64,000 nucleotides of DNA from Chengkuizengella marina. Lineage in GTDB: Bacteria; Bacillota; Bacilli; Paenibacillales; KCTC-33759. Below the pieces are notes generated by a model. That model was not told the origin of the DNA and made no database searches. It worked only from the letters and a program-made list of their open reading frames with translations. The stretch lies in the NCBI RefSeq assembly GCF_009910845.1, contig NZ_SIJB01000018.1, positions 62,001 to 126,000 of the forward strand, given 5' to 3'. Made by a program: the position numbers and the translations under genes. Below, in pieces: positions 8,677 through 17,666 of this stretch. The stretch's first letter is position 1. The number at the start of each line of letters is the position of its first letter.

Positions 8677-9972
8677 ATGAACCCACTTGCAGAATCACTG
8701 AACAAAACTATTGAAGAAAAACAAACAAATGTATATGAAATGTTATCCTCACTAGGAAAAAACATTTACTTTCCTAAAGAAGGCATTATTAGTCAATCTG
8801 CTGAAGCTGGAAAAAAAGCCAAAAAATATAATGCTACGATTGGAATCGCTATAGAGAACAAAAATCCAATGCATTTAAAAGTAATACAAAATACATTATC
8901 AGAATATGCACCTAAAGATATTTATCCATACGCACCTCCTGCTGGTAAACCTGAATTAAGAAAAGTATGGTTGGAAAAAATGATAAAAGAAAGTCCAACA
9001 CTTAAAAATAAAAAAATAAGTAATCCTATTGTAACCAATGCTTTAACTCATGGAATAAGCATAGTGTCTGATCTATTTGCAGAACCGGGAGATAGTGTTA
9101 TTTATCCTGATAAAAATTGGGAAAATTATGAACTTACTTTTGGAATCCGTAGAGGAACAAAGACTGTAAACTTTCCACTTTATAATGAAAATCGAAACTT
9201 TAATGCAAGTGGGTTAAAGGAAGCTATTCTTGCTCAAAAAGATAAAGGAAAAGCCATTGTTGTATTAAATTTCCCAAATAACCCTACAGGATATACACCA
9301 AGTCAAGAAGACAGTGAGAACATTGTCAATGCAATATTAGCTGGAGCTGAGGAAGGAATAAATATTGTAGTTGTTACTGATGATGCTTATTATGGATTGT
9401 TCTTTGAAGATTCTATTCACGAGTCTTTATTTGGACAGCTTGCTAATATCCATCCGAATGTTTTAGCAATTAAAGTTGATGGAGCAACCAAAGAAGATTA
9501 TGTATGGGGTTTTCGAGTTGGATTTATTACATTTGCTGCAAATAGTGAAACAGTTAATGCTGCTTTAGAGCAGAAAACAATGGGAATTATTCGTGCTACC
9601 ATATCCAGCGGCTCACACCCTTCACAAACTTTTGTTCTTCATGCCTTACAATCACCTGAATATGAACAACAAAAATTTGAAAAATACACAATTATGAAGG
9701 GGAGAGCTAATAAAGTAAAAGAGATTCTGAAAAATGAACAATTTCAAGCTGTTTGGGATTACTATCCATTTAATTCTGGGTATTTTATGTGTTTAGAATT
9801 AAAAACAATAGATGCGGAAAAATTACGAGTCCATTTACTGGATAAATATGAAATTGGTACGATTGCTTTAGGTGAAAAAGATTTAAGAGTCGCTTTTTCT
9901 TGTATTGAAGAAGATGATCTTGAAGATTTGTTCAACAAAATTTACCAAGGTATTGAGGATCTCTCATCATAG
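8677..9972 (+). CDS. PLP-dependent class I/II aminotransferase
   Basis: Cytosolic fold-type I aminotransferase of 431 residues. PLP features are visible: NPIVTNALTHGIS near the phosphate-binding turn, VVLNFPNNPTGYTPS, VVTDDAYYGLFF with the ring-stacking Asp/Tyr, the Schiff-base lysine in DGATKEDYVWGFRVGF, and the substrate-carboxylate arginine near RVAFSC at the C-terminus. The substrate is not evident; aromatic or aspartate-type transamination are both possible. The ATG at 8668 overlaps the Shine-Dalgarno region (GGAAGG), so the ATG at 8677 is preferred. It seems monocistronic. Confidence 0.85.
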   Translation: MNPLAESLNKTIEEKQTNVYEMLSSLGKNIYFPKEGIISQSAEAGKKAKKYNATIGIAIENKNPMHLKVIQNTLSEYAPKDIYPYAPPAGKPELRKVWLEKMIKESPTLKNKKISNPIVTNALTHGISIVSDLFAEPGDSVIYPDKNWENYELTFGIRRGTKTVNFPLYNENRNFNASGLKEAILAQKDKGKAIVVLNFPNNPTGYTPSQEDSENIVNAILAGAEEGINIVVVTDDAYYGLFFEDSIHESLFGQLANIHPNVLAIKVDGATKEDYVWGFRVGFITFAANSETVNAALEQKTMGIIRATISSGSHPSQTFVLHALQSPEYEQQKFEKYTIMKGRANKVKEILKNEQFQAVWDYYPFNSGYFMCLELKTIDAEKLRVHLLDKYEIGTIALGEKDLRVAFSCIEEDDLEDLFNKIYQGIEDLSS

Positions 9973-10065
9973 AGACTTCCTAACAAAGAAAAGACTAGGT
10001 TAAGAAATTATAAACTCATAGGTGAATTATAAAAAATCAAAAAGTTGGTTTCACAAACAAACAGA

Positions 10066-10150
10066 GGGAAATTGTGGTCTTATTTGAAGGATTTTTTGCA
10101 AAATCATGCATAAGATTGTGAAAAAAAGCTGGATAAGACCACCAATTCCC
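10066..10150. repeat. Palindromic repeat element, copy 1
   Basis: Terminal arms at 10066-10083 and 10133-10150 pair at 16 of 18 positions (GGTCTTAT...ATAAGACC ends) around a ~50-nt middle. A related element is at 52110-52188: the shared arm core is GGAATT-N4/5-GGTCTTAT(T/C)CAG. A T-rich tail follows on the plus strand, so it may also end transcription of the aminotransferase gene. It lies between two convergent genes. Confidence 0.65.
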
Positions 10151-10157
10151 TTTATTT

Positions 10158-11366
10158 TTATTTTTTTGAGAAAATCTTTTTACTCAACGATTGATGATAC
10201 ATATAAGACAATAGAATACTAACAACTAGTAAAATAAACCCATATGTTAAATTTGAAATCGTTAATTGTAAAGGTATCGTAATCATAAAGATAATGACGA
10301 GATGAATTCGAAAGGAATTCTTAAGAATCCCGTCTACTCTTAGCTCATTTTTTAAAGGATAGATATATAACCAAAACATATTTTTATGATATTGTCTTAA
10401 GGAAGATAGTTGTATACCTGATAAATAGATTACGATTATGTAAAAAAGGTATTTCATCCAATCATTTGTTAAAAAGAATATTAATATCATTCCTACTAAA
10501 GTCATTCGAACAACTATGCCAAATAAATCAGTTCTAATCCATGTTAAATAATAAAGAAAAACAAAGGTATTTCTCTTTTGAATTGAAAATAATTCTGCAC
10601 TTTTACTAAGCGTTTTACGATTGTTCACTCGTTTTGGAAGTTGAGGAACATCTACAAACCAACTTAAAAAAGCATAAATCCTAGCTTTGTGCTGTTTTTC
10701 AACATGAATCAGTCTGTCCCAATTTATATGAAATTTTGGTATTAATCTAAAAGAAACTATATAAGTCAATAAAACTAAAGCAATAAATAACATTCCTTTA
10801 GGTAGGTGATACGAGAATAAAATATATACAAGAATGAAAGATATAACCCAACGAAAATAAGAATACACCTTCCTATGACTGACAGCTTTGAATTGAATCT
10901 CTTGCCATGAACCAATCATAAAAATCCATTTGATTAAAAATAATGCAATCAAAAATACAAAAAACATTAGACCATTGGTATTACTAGTTACTAAATAAAG
11001 TGGGAATAGTACTACCCAAATCATAATTAAAGCTAAACATTGCAATATAAAACTTACGAGTATCGCTTTATTGAAATATGATTTCATTTTGTATTCTGCT
11101 GGTACTAAATAAATCAAATCAGCCTCTCTTAAATAAGTGCGGACTGGATTATAAGCAATAAACCAGAATAAAACACAAGCTGACAACAAATGAATTGGAA
11201 AATCAACTGGTGGATTCTCTATAAACCTCCTGTAATAAATACTTCCGATTGAAAAACTAATAACAATAAAAGCAATCAGTCCCCCATTGAATACAAATCT
11301 CAAATAAGGGGACACCTCTGTCCAAAAATCCTTAAACCTTTTATTCCATAAAACAGACATCTTCAT
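10158..11366 (-). CDS. ecsB: ABC transporter membrane protein EcsB
   Basis: Integral membrane partner of EcsA. The 402 residues hold about eight to ten hydrophobic spans in two clusters (roughly residues 25-190 and 265-395) split by a polar loop near 200-260, as in EcsB. Start ATG lies 4 bp after the ecsA stop, so the two are translationally linked. In B. subtilis Ecs affects protein secretion, competence and intramembrane proteolysis by RasP; the transported substrate is unsettled. The third B. subtilis gene, ecsC, is not here but 18 kb away. Confidence 0.9.
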   Translation of the reverse strand: MKMSVLWNKRFKDFWTEVSPYLRFVFNGGLIAFIVISFSIGSIYYRRFIENPPVDFPIHLLSACVLFWFIAYNPVRTYLREADLIYLVPAEYKMKSYFNKAILVSFILQCLALIMIWVVLFPLYLVTSNTNGLMFFVFLIALFLIKWIFMIGSWQEIQFKAVSHRKVYSYFRWVISFILVYILFSYHLPKGMLFIALVLLTYIVSFRLIPKFHINWDRLIHVEKQHKARIYAFLSWFVDVPQLPKRVNNRKTLSKSAELFSIQKRNTFVFLYYLTWIRTDLFGIVVRMTLVGMILIFFLTNDWMKYLFYIIVIYLSGIQLSSLRQYHKNMFWLYIYPLKNELRVDGILKNSFRIHLVIIFMITIPLQLTISNLTYGFILLVVSILLSYMYHQSLSKKIFSKK

Positions 11367-11369
11367 GAG

Positions 11370-12110
11370 CTAAATTCCATCCTTAACTAAAGCATAAAAG
11401 GCATCTTCTAATGTGGCATTGTCCACTCCAGAAGCTTGTTGTATGTTACTTAAGTTTCCACTTGCAATGACATGTCCTTCATGAAGAACAACCAGTTTAT
11501 CACAATATTGTTCTATTGTTGATAAAATATGGGAGCTCATTAATATGCTTGCTCCAGCTTCTTTCATTTTAACCATTAAATCAAGCAATGAACGAATACC
11601 AAGAGGATCTAATCCTAGGAAAGGTTCGTCAATGATATATAAAGATGGTTGGACGAGAAAAGCACTCATAATCATCATCTTTTGACGCATTCCTTTAGAC
11701 AAATGAGCAGAGAATTTCGTTAGCTTGTCTCTCATTTGAAATTCATCAACTAAGTAATCTACACGATTCGCATACTCCTTTTTATCAATGTCATAAGCCA
11801 TTGCCGTTAATTTTAAATGCTCTTCTACAGTTAACTCGTAATACATTAATGGACTTTCTGGGACATACGCATATGAAGATCTATAGTGCATCGGACTGCT
11901 CTCCAATGTATTCCCGTTTATGTAAATCTCTCCTTTATGTTGTTTTAACAATCCCAATATATGTTTGATCGTGGTACTTTTACCAGCACCATTTAAACCA
12001 ATTAACCCTACCATTTCACCAGGGTTCACATTTATAGATAACCCATGTAAGACGGGTCTTTTCAAACTATATCCCCCTGTAACGTTTTTTAATTGCAAAA
12101 CAGGCTTCAA
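11370..12110 (-). CDS. ecsA: ABC transporter ATP-binding protein EcsA
   Basis: Cytoplasmic ATPase of the Ecs transporter. Walker A is GLNGAGKSTT (about residues 38-47), the signature is LSKGMRQKMM, Walker B is LYIIDEPFLGLDPLG and the switch histidine is in SSHIL. The 246 residues match EcsA. The start is TTG at 12110 behind GGGGTG. First gene of ecsAB. Confidence 0.93.
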   Translation of the reverse strand: MKPVLQLKNVTGGYSLKRPVLHGLSINVNPGEMVGLIGLNGAGKSTTIKHILGLLKQHKGEIYINGNTLESSPMHYRSSYAYVPESPLMYYELTVEEHLKLTAMAYDIDKKEYANRVDYLVDEFQMRDKLTKFSAHLSKGMRQKMMIMSAFLVQPSLYIIDEPFLGLDPLGIRSLLDLMVKMKEAGASILMSSHILSTIEQYCDKLVVLHEGHVIASGNLSNIQQASGVDNATLEDAFYALVKDGI

Positions 12111-12284
12111 ACCAACACCCCATCTCGATTTTGTTTATATTTATGATTTCCATTATAATACCTGTAGTTTTTTTTATCAAAATTACGAAAGGGAATATTT
12201 TTATTTAACAATGTTCAAAATACTGAAAGGGATAAACCCCAATATGAAACATTAATGGGGAAACTTACATAAACGGAGGGAAGA

Positions 12285-12530
12285 ATGATGGCAAAAGTAG
12301 CTGTAGAAGACAACTTATCCAATGTTAAACAAGCATTGCAAAATGAAGGACATGAAGTATGTAATTTAGAGGAAAACAATATGCAAAACTGCCAGTGCTG
12401 TGTCATAACAGGACAAGATGAAAATATGATGGGTATGGCAAATACCCAGACACAAGCTTCTGTTATCAATGCGGATGGATTAACAGCAGAGGAAGTTGTA
12501 AATCAAGTAAATCAGTGTGTAAACAAATAA
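12285..12530 (+). CDS. UPF0180 (YkuS-like) small protein
   Basis: An 81-residue soluble protein. The N-terminus MAKVAVEDNLSNVKQALQNEGHEV and the C-terminal INADGLTAEEVVNQV are typical of UPF0180. The middle holds a Cys cluster NCQCCVITGQDENMMG, as in the family. Function is unknown. GGAGGGAAGA precedes a double ATG, so the true start may be the second (12288). It stands alone and ends at a hairpin shared with the convergent SDR gene. Confidence 0.85.
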   Translation: MMAKVAVEDNLSNVKQALQNEGHEVCNLEENNMQNCQCCVITGQDENMMGMANTQTQASVINADGLTAEEVVNQVNQCVNK

Positions 12531-12541
12531 CTAACAAACTA

Positions 12542-12582
12542 GACCTTCAGTCCATTCGCTCAATTGAATAGATTGGAGGTTT
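12542..12582. terminator. Bidirectional terminator
   Basis: Imperfect hairpin ACCTTCAGTCCATTC / GAATAGATTGGAGGT (several G-U pairs) between the convergent UPF0180 and SDR genes, with T-rich flanks on the plus side. Confidence 0.5.
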
Positions 12583-12597
12583 ATTTGTGAAATCACT

Positions 12598-13374
12598 TCA
12601 CTTCTTATTTATAATTTTAACAGCTACCTTTTCCATTGACTTAGGTAAGATTTGTAATAATTTGGAACCAACATTCGCAATAAAAGGAATGTTTTTTTCT
12701 ATTCGTTTAGAGACAATAATATCTAGTATTGCTTTTGTTACCGTTTTTGGTTTTAATATAAACCAACTAGGTAAGTTTTTTTTGTAGTCGCCTGAGACAT
12801 CCGCTGTTTCCAACATAGGTGTATTTATAGGACCACAATTAAGTGTAGAAACAATGATATTGGTACCAAATAACTCTTGACGCAAACTATTTGTAAATCC
12901 CAAAACAGCATGTTTACTTGCAGCATATGCCGACGTTTTTGCTGACCCTACCTTACCAGCCATTGAAGCCACATTAATAATATGACCTGATTGCCTTTCT
13001 AACATTGAAGGTATAACAGCTTTACAACAATATACTGTCCCCAAATAATTCGTTCTCATCATTTCTTCAATCTCTTCTATGGACAAATTCATAAAGTCCT
13101 TAAAAATTGCATAACCTGCATTATTAATAAAGATATCAATTTTTCCATATTTTGATAATACAGAAGAGACAACTTCAACAACCTGTTCTCTTGAAGAAAT
13201 ATCAACTTTGTAAAGTTCATGTTGATTTTGCAACTTTTGTGATACTATTTTTAGACGATTCATGGATCTAGCCATTAAAATAACAATAGCTCCATGAGAA
13301 CTTAGATGTATCGCCATATCTGAGCCTATCCCACTTGAGGCACCAGTAATGACTACAACCTTTTCTTTTAGCAC
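12598..13374 (-). CDS. Short-chain dehydrogenase/reductase
   Basis: Classical SDR of 258 residues. It has the cofactor motif TGASSGIG (about residues 10-17), NNAG (about 85), catalytic Ser in NVASMAG and YAASK with the catalytic Tyr-Lys. The C-terminal PINTPM segment and a hydrophobic, basic tail resemble the YqjQ type. Substrate is unknown. The start is GTG behind GGGAGAG. It appears to be a single-gene unit. Confidence 0.88.
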   Translation of the reverse strand: MLKEKVVVITGASSGIGSDMAIHLSSHGAIVILMARSMNRLKIVSQKLQNQHELYKVDISSREQVVEVVSSVLSKYGKIDIFINNAGYAIFKDFMNLSIEEIEEMMRTNYLGTVYCCKAVIPSMLERQSGHIINVASMAGKVGSAKTSAYAASKHAVLGFTNSLRQELFGTNIIVSTLNCGPINTPMLETADVSGDYKKNLPSWFILKPKTVTKAILDIIVSKRIEKNIPFIANVGSKLLQILPKSMEKVAVKIINKK

Positions 13375-13468
13375 TCATTCTCTCTCCCTATTTTTATTAG
13401 ATAAGAATCCCTTTGTCCATTTATTAATACATTAATTCTTTCATATTAACCTCTATATAAAAAAAATC

Positions 13469-13496
13469 AAGCTATCATAACGGACTCTGATAACTT
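13469..13496 (-). terminator. cheX-like gene terminator
   Basis: On the minus strand AAGTTATCA pairs with TGATAGCTT around a 10-nt loop and is followed by GATTTTTTTTATAT. Confidence 0.75.
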
Positions 13497-13512
13497 ATCG
13501 TAAAAAAGTTAT

Positions 13513-13965
13513 TTAATTAGTTAATACTTGAATATTAAACTCTCCAACTTCCTTTATATTTAATGGTATAGTCCATGCCTTCTGGGTATCAAAATGTTCA
13601 ATAGATTTAATAATTTGAGGAGGAGTAATATCTACGGTTACACCACGATCATACAATAAAGTTGAAGCGTTACCACTGATCATATTACCTAATTCTGAAA
13701 TTGCACTTCGACTCATATCATCCAACTCATTTACTTGAAATCCGCCCATCATTTCTGAAACAATTTTAAGTGCCACTTGCTCTGGTAAACCAAATAGAAT
13801 CTCTCCTTTCATTTGCCCACTCATACCAATTAAAATCCAAATATGATGGTCAAGATATTGTACATCTTTGATCTCCAGTTCACCTGAGGTAGGACGAACT
13901 CGAATTACTTGCTCAAGGACGTTACTTGCTGACTCTAAAAAAGGGTGTATATAATTTTTATCCAT
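13513..13965 (-). CDS. CheX-like chemotaxis phosphatase
   Basis: CheX/CheC-family protein of 150 residues. CheX dephosphorylates CheY-P, using Glu and Asn side chains on one helix; here SAISELGNMISGNAS (about residues 86-100) supplies the E-x2-N pattern. The N-terminal DKNYIHPFLESASNVL and the central MKGEILFGLPEQVALKIVSEMMGG also fit. No other chemotaxis gene is nearby, so the target may be a CheY encoded elsewhere. Ribosome site AAGGAG and ATG at 13965 are clear; a terminator follows. Confidence 0.85.
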   Translation of the reverse strand: MDKNYIHPFLESASNVLEQVIRVRPTSGELEIKDVQYLDHHIWILIGMSGQMKGEILFGLPEQVALKIVSEMMGGFQVNELDDMSRSAISELGNMISGNASTLLYDRGVTVDITPPQIIKSIEHFDTQKAWTIPLNIKEVGEFNIQVLTN

Positions 13966-14083
13966 AAATACTCCTTAATTTGGAAAATGAATGATGTTAT
14001 TTGCTAATTATAACGAAATAATATAATGAAGTACATGAATTTTCTTACAAAGCACGACTAGAATATACAGGGACTAGAAAAAA

Positions 14084-14104
14084 AATCCTCTGAATCAAAG
14101 GATT
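14084..14104 (-). terminator. Terminator-like hairpin facing away from lysR
   Basis: AATCCT and AGGATT pair, and the minus strand continues TTTTTTTTCTAG. It points towards cheX, upstream of it, so it would stop transcripts arriving antisense from the lysR side. Confidence 0.5.
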
Positions 14105-14207
14105 GGTTTGCTTCACTTAAAAAGGTTGCTTATAATAAAACATATAAACTTTTTATTACTTTCTATTTCTATAATAAATTTTATCTATTAGAAAGGGGGG
14201 ATAACTG

Positions 14208-15113
14208 TTGAATATTAATCAACTAGATACATTAATTGCTCTTTCAAAAATGAAAAGTTTTAGAAAAGCTGGGGATTATTTAAACTTAACACAGCCTGCA
14301 GTTTCTGCTCAAATCAAAAGCTTAGAAGATGAATTTCATACAGTTCTCATTGATCGCAATCAACCCATCACCTTAACTGATAATGGAAACCTTTTTATAG
14401 AGCATGCGATTAAAATATTAAATATTGTAGATGAATTAAAACAAAAATTATCAGATATGAATGAAACGCCACAAGGGCATATTAAATTAGGGACTACCAC
14501 TTCGATAGCTATGCAGGTATTACCACGTGTATTAAGTTATTTTCAAAATCAATTTCCACTTATTAAAACATCTATTCATTCTATGCCTTCATCGCAAGTT
14601 GTTTCAAGTGTAGAGAGCGGTTTCATTGATATCGGTATTACTTATTTATTTGAAAAAAAACCTACTCTTGAAACATCCGTTTTATACTATGATACTTTTG
14701 AGCTTGTTGTTTCTCCTGAACATCCTTTGGCTAATAAAAGACATACACCAGCAGAATCTTTAAAAGACTTACCTTTTATTATGATTTCACCAGGATCAGC
14801 AGGCAGAAGGTTTATGGATCAAATTTTTAAAAAGCTTAATATTACACCACAAATCGTCATGGAATTAACAAGTAGTGAGGAAGTTAAAAGGATGGTTGAA
14901 ATTAATCTAGGGGCTGCTATTATTTCTAAGTCTTCAATTTCAAATGAACTAAAATTGGGCACCTTAAAAATGATTCAAGTAGATGAATTGGAAGCCGTTA
15001 GTCATCCAGTTGGTGTCATTTATAAATCAGACCGATATTTAAGTACCGCCCTTCAACAATTTTTAGATGATTTAAAAGGAATGTCAGAGTCACAATTTTT
15101 AGGATCGGAGTAG
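14208..15113 (+). CDS. LysR-family transcriptional regulator
   Basis: 301-residue LysR protein: N-terminal winged helix (residues 1-60: QLDTLIALSKMKSFRKAGDYLNLTQPAVSAQIKSLE) and a C-terminal co-inducer domain. The pattern TTTSIAMQVLPRVLSYFQNQFP is like the CysL/CbbR branch. The start is TTG behind AAAGGGGGG; the upstream 100 bp are strongly AT-rich. The PHP phosphatase begins 8 bp after its stop, so both are likely one transcript. The effector is not visible from sequence. Confidence 0.88.
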   Translation: MNINQLDTLIALSKMKSFRKAGDYLNLTQPAVSAQIKSLEDEFHTVLIDRNQPITLTDNGNLFIEHAIKILNIVDELKQKLSDMNETPQGHIKLGTTTSIAMQVLPRVLSYFQNQFPLIKTSIHSMPSSQVVSSVESGFIDIGITYLFEKKPTLETSVLYYDTFELVVSPEHPLANKRHTPAESLKDLPFIMISPGSAGRRFMDQIFKKLNITPQIVMELTSSEEVKRMVEINLGAAIISKSSISNELKLGTLKMIQVDELEAVSHPVGVIYKSDRYLSTALQQFLDDLKGMSESQFLGSE

Positions 15114-15121
15114 ATGAATTC

Positions 15122-15928
15122 ATGAAATTTGACCTACACACACATCATAATAGATGTGGTCATGCAGATGGCTCTATAGAAGATTACATCAAAGCAGCTA
15201 TAGAAAAGGGCTTAAAAATCATTGGCATTTCAGATCACTCACCTTATTTTGCACATTCTAAAGATCAAGCTGAGCCTAGAATTGCAATGGCTAAAAGTGA
15301 ATTTCCTAACTATGTAAATGAAATCTTAAAATTAAAGGAAAAGTATAATGGTCAAATAGAGGTTTTACTAGGAGTGGAATCCGATTTCTTTCCTGAATAT
15401 GCTCACATATATCAAAGAGAATATAATAAATATACCTTAGATTATTTGATCGGTTCAATCCATAGAGTAAAGGGCGTTAGTATTTTTAATAAAAAAAGAT
15501 GGAATGGTTTAAGTGAGCAGGAGAAAATTGAACAGAAGGATGAATATTATGAGCTTATTCAACAATCAGCTCGTAGTAGAATGTTTCAGGTTTTAGGACA
15601 CATAGATGCCATGAAAGGTTATTATCCTGAATTTTCAAACATTCAAACAGAGAGTATAGATGAGACATTACAAGTCATTGCTGAGTGTGATGTTGCAATT
15701 GAAATTAATACTTCTGGTAAAACAAAAGATGTTGGAGGATGGTACCCTTCAGACGATATTTTAGAAAAAGCTTTGTTTTACGGAGTAAACGTGACCTTCG
15801 GTTCAGATGCACATGTACCTGATCGAGTTGGAGATGAATGGGACTTAGTGACAAAGAGATTAAAGGATATCGGATTTAAAAATTGGGTCTACTTCAAACA
15901 AAAACATCAGATCAGTGTTATTTTATAA
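15122..15928 (+). CDS. PHP-domain histidinol-phosphatase family protein
   Basis: 268-residue PHP hydrolase of the HisJ/HisK type. Metal ligands are visible in FDLHTHHNRCGHA (residues 3-15), ISDHSPY (about 39), the Glu in GVESDFFPE, SIHRVKG (about 118), LGHIDAM and GSDAHVPDRVG near the C-terminus. HisJ removes phosphate from histidinol phosphate in histidine synthesis, but no his genes are near, so the true substrate is uncertain. It is 8 bp behind the LysR gene. Confidence 0.83.
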   Translation: MKFDLHTHHNRCGHADGSIEDYIKAAIEKGLKIIGISDHSPYFAHSKDQAEPRIAMAKSEFPNYVNEILKLKEKYNGQIEVLLGVESDFFPEYAHIYQREYNKYTLDYLIGSIHRVKGVSIFNKKRWNGLSEQEKIEQKDEYYELIQQSARSRMFQVLGHIDAMKGYYPEFSNIQTESIDETLQVIAECDVAIEINTSGKTKDVGGWYPSDDILEKALFYGVNVTFGSDAHVPDRVGDEWDLVTKRLKDIGFKNWVYFKQKHQISVIL

Positions 15929-15951
15929 ATAAAATCCACTTAAAGGATGTC

Positions 15952-15983
15952 TAAGTCCTAAGCTCCTTAGAACTTAGGACTTA
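15952..15983. terminator. Bidirectional terminator
   Basis: TAAGTCCTAAG and CTTAGGACTTA form a perfect 11-bp stem around a 10-nt loop between the convergent PHP and kdgA genes; T-rich on the plus side (TTTGTTTTG). Confidence 0.8.
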
Positions 15984-15999
15984 TTTGTTTTGTATACTT

Positions 16000-16659
16000 T
16001 CAAGTTTCCTTTGCACTATGAAAAGCTTTCATATAAGCTTTGGCTTTATCCGTAACGATTGATATGTTTCCTCCTTTTTCAAATTCCTTAGTCAAATCTG
16101 ATCCTATCCCTACTGCAAATGCACCTGCTTGAATCCATTCATGTAAGTTATTTATATTTACACCACCCGTAGGCATTATATTCAACTGTGGAAGCGGTCC
16201 TTTTAAAGACGATATCATTGAAGGGCTGTACACATTACCAGGAAATAGTTTTACAATGTCTGCTCCCGCTTCCAATGCAGTTTGTGCTTCCCGCACTGTC
16301 ATTATTCCGGGAAGATAAGGAACTCGATAACGATTACACATCATAGCTGTTTCAGATTGAAATGCTGGGGAGACTATATATGATGCTCCTTTAAGAATAG
16401 CTAATCGTGCAGTCACTTCATCCAACACAGAACCTGCACCAATAATAGGAGACTCCGAATTTTCGTCCTGAGCATATTTACTGTTTAAATCTCCTATAAT
16501 ATCTAAAGCATTTGGAACTGTCATTGTTACTTCTATGCTTTTAATTCCACCAGAAATTACAGCTTCGGACATTTCCCAAACTTCCTCAGGCGATTTTCCT
16601 CTTAATACTGCAACAACACCATATTTATTTATTTTTTTTAAAGTCTCATACTTTTTCAT
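16000..16659 (-). CDS. kdgA: KDPG/KHG aldolase
   Basis: Cleaves 2-keto-3-deoxy-6-phosphogluconate to pyruvate and glyceraldehyde-3-phosphate. The 219-residue TIM barrel shows the catalytic Glu in IKSIEVTM (about residue 41), GAGSVLDE, and the Schiff-base lysine in ADIVKLFPGN (about 140); the phosphate-binding end is PTGGVNINN. It follows kdgK by 53 bp and the two make the last steps of uronate or pectin sugar breakdown. Confidence 0.92.
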   Translation of the reverse strand: MKKYETLKKINKYGVVAVLRGKSPEEVWEMSEAVISGGIKSIEVTMTVPNALDIIGDLNSKYAQDENSESPIIGAGSVLDEVTARLAILKGASYIVSPAFQSETAMMCNRYRVPYLPGIMTVREAQTALEAGADIVKLFPGNVYSPSMISSLKGPLPQLNIMPTGGVNINNLHEWIQAGAFAVGIGSDLTKEFEKGGNISIVTDKAKAYMKAFHSAKET

Positions 16660-16712
16660 GTTCTCATCTCTCCACTTCTTTTCATTCTAGTTAGTTTAAT
16701 ATTAAAAATAGG

Positions 16713-17666
16713 TTATCTCTCTACAAAATTGTTTTTTGATAACATTTGATCTATAGTTTTAGCTTCGGGTAGAGGTTCCCAATCACCATGATCTTGAATT
16801 ACAACAAAAGCATTTAAGTGAGCTCTTTCCACTGCTTTGTCCAGTGGTAACCCCTTTAACACTCCTGATAGAAAACCAGCACAAAATGCATCCCCAGCAC
16901 CAACTGTATCCACAACTTTTTCTGATAACTCATATGGAACTTCAACTGTACCTTCTTTGGAGATAATGTAATTTAACCCGTTTCCTCCTTTTACAATAGA
17001 TATTGCTTCTAACTCCATTAATTTATCTTGAATGATATTCCAATCTTTAGTTTCAAACAAAAGCTCAAGTTCCTCTAATCCAGGAAGAAAATAATCCACT
17101 TTTTCCATTATCGTTAACAAAGTGGACCGAGCCTCGTTTATACTCCAAAGTTTTAATCTTAAATTAGGATCAAAGCAAACCTTTACATTAAGTTTATTTG
17201 CTAGTTGAACTGCATGTAATATCGTTTCACGACAGGATAAACTAAGCGAAGGCGTGATTCCTGTAATATGTAGAATTTTCGCCTGTTGTATATATTGATC
17301 ATCCACATCACTAGGTTCCATCATACTTGCTGCAGATGATTTTCGGTTATAAAAAACTTCTATTCTGCCTGTTTTTATATGTCGCATCATAAATCCAGTT
17401 GGTGCATCTTCATGTAACTGAACTCTAGATACATCAACATTTTCTCCTCTTAAAGATTTCAAAATGGATGTACCCAAAGGATCTTGTCCCAAACGAGAAA
17501 ACCAACCAACTGAATGCCCTAATCTAGCTAATCCAATAGCAACATTACTTTCCGCTCCACCAAATGAACGGCAGTACTGTGTTGCTGTTTCTAATGTTTT
17601 ATCTCCTGATGGAGTAAATAATCCCATACTCTCACCAAAAGTGATAACCTCTAATTGTCTATTCAT
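16713..17666 (-). CDS. kdgK: 2-keto-3-deoxygluconate kinase (PfkB family)
   Basis: Phosphorylates 2-keto-3-deoxygluconate to KDPG for the next enzyme, KdgA. The 317-residue ribokinase-type fold shows GGAESNVAIGLARLG (about residues 36-50), the GPTGFMM-like PTGFMMRH, the substrate loop, and the C-terminal DTVGAGDAFCAGFLSG with the catalytic Asp (about 258). Sequence alone does not exclude another sugar kinase; the kdgA neighbour decides it. Ribosome site AGGAGGAG precedes the ATG. No GntR/KdgR regulator or uronate isomerase is adjacent. Confidence 0.88.
   Translation of the reverse strand: MNRQLEVITFGESMGLFTPSGDKTLETATQYCRSFGGAESNVAIGLARLGHSVGWFSRLGQDPLGTSILKSLRGENVDVSRVQLHEDAPTGFMMRHIKTGRIEVFYNRKSSAASMMEPSDVDDQYIQQAKILHITGITPSLSLSCRETILHAVQLANKLNVKVCFDPNLRLKLWSINEARSTLLTIMEKVDYFLPGLEELELLFETKDWNIIQDKLMELEAISIVKGGNGLNYIISKEGTVEVPYELSEKVVDTVGAGDAFCAGFLSGVLKGLPLDKAVERAHLNAFVVIQDHGDWEPLPEAKTIDQMLSKNNFVER

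Noticed and set aside
10066-10150. Insertion sequence or transposon
   Set aside because: About 85 bp, no transposase and no target duplication visible; described only as a repeat.
12587-12787. Open frame on the plus strand inside the SDR gene, preceded by GGAGG
   Set aside because: It is fully antisense to a clear SDR gene, and the GGAGG is the arm of the intergenic terminator.
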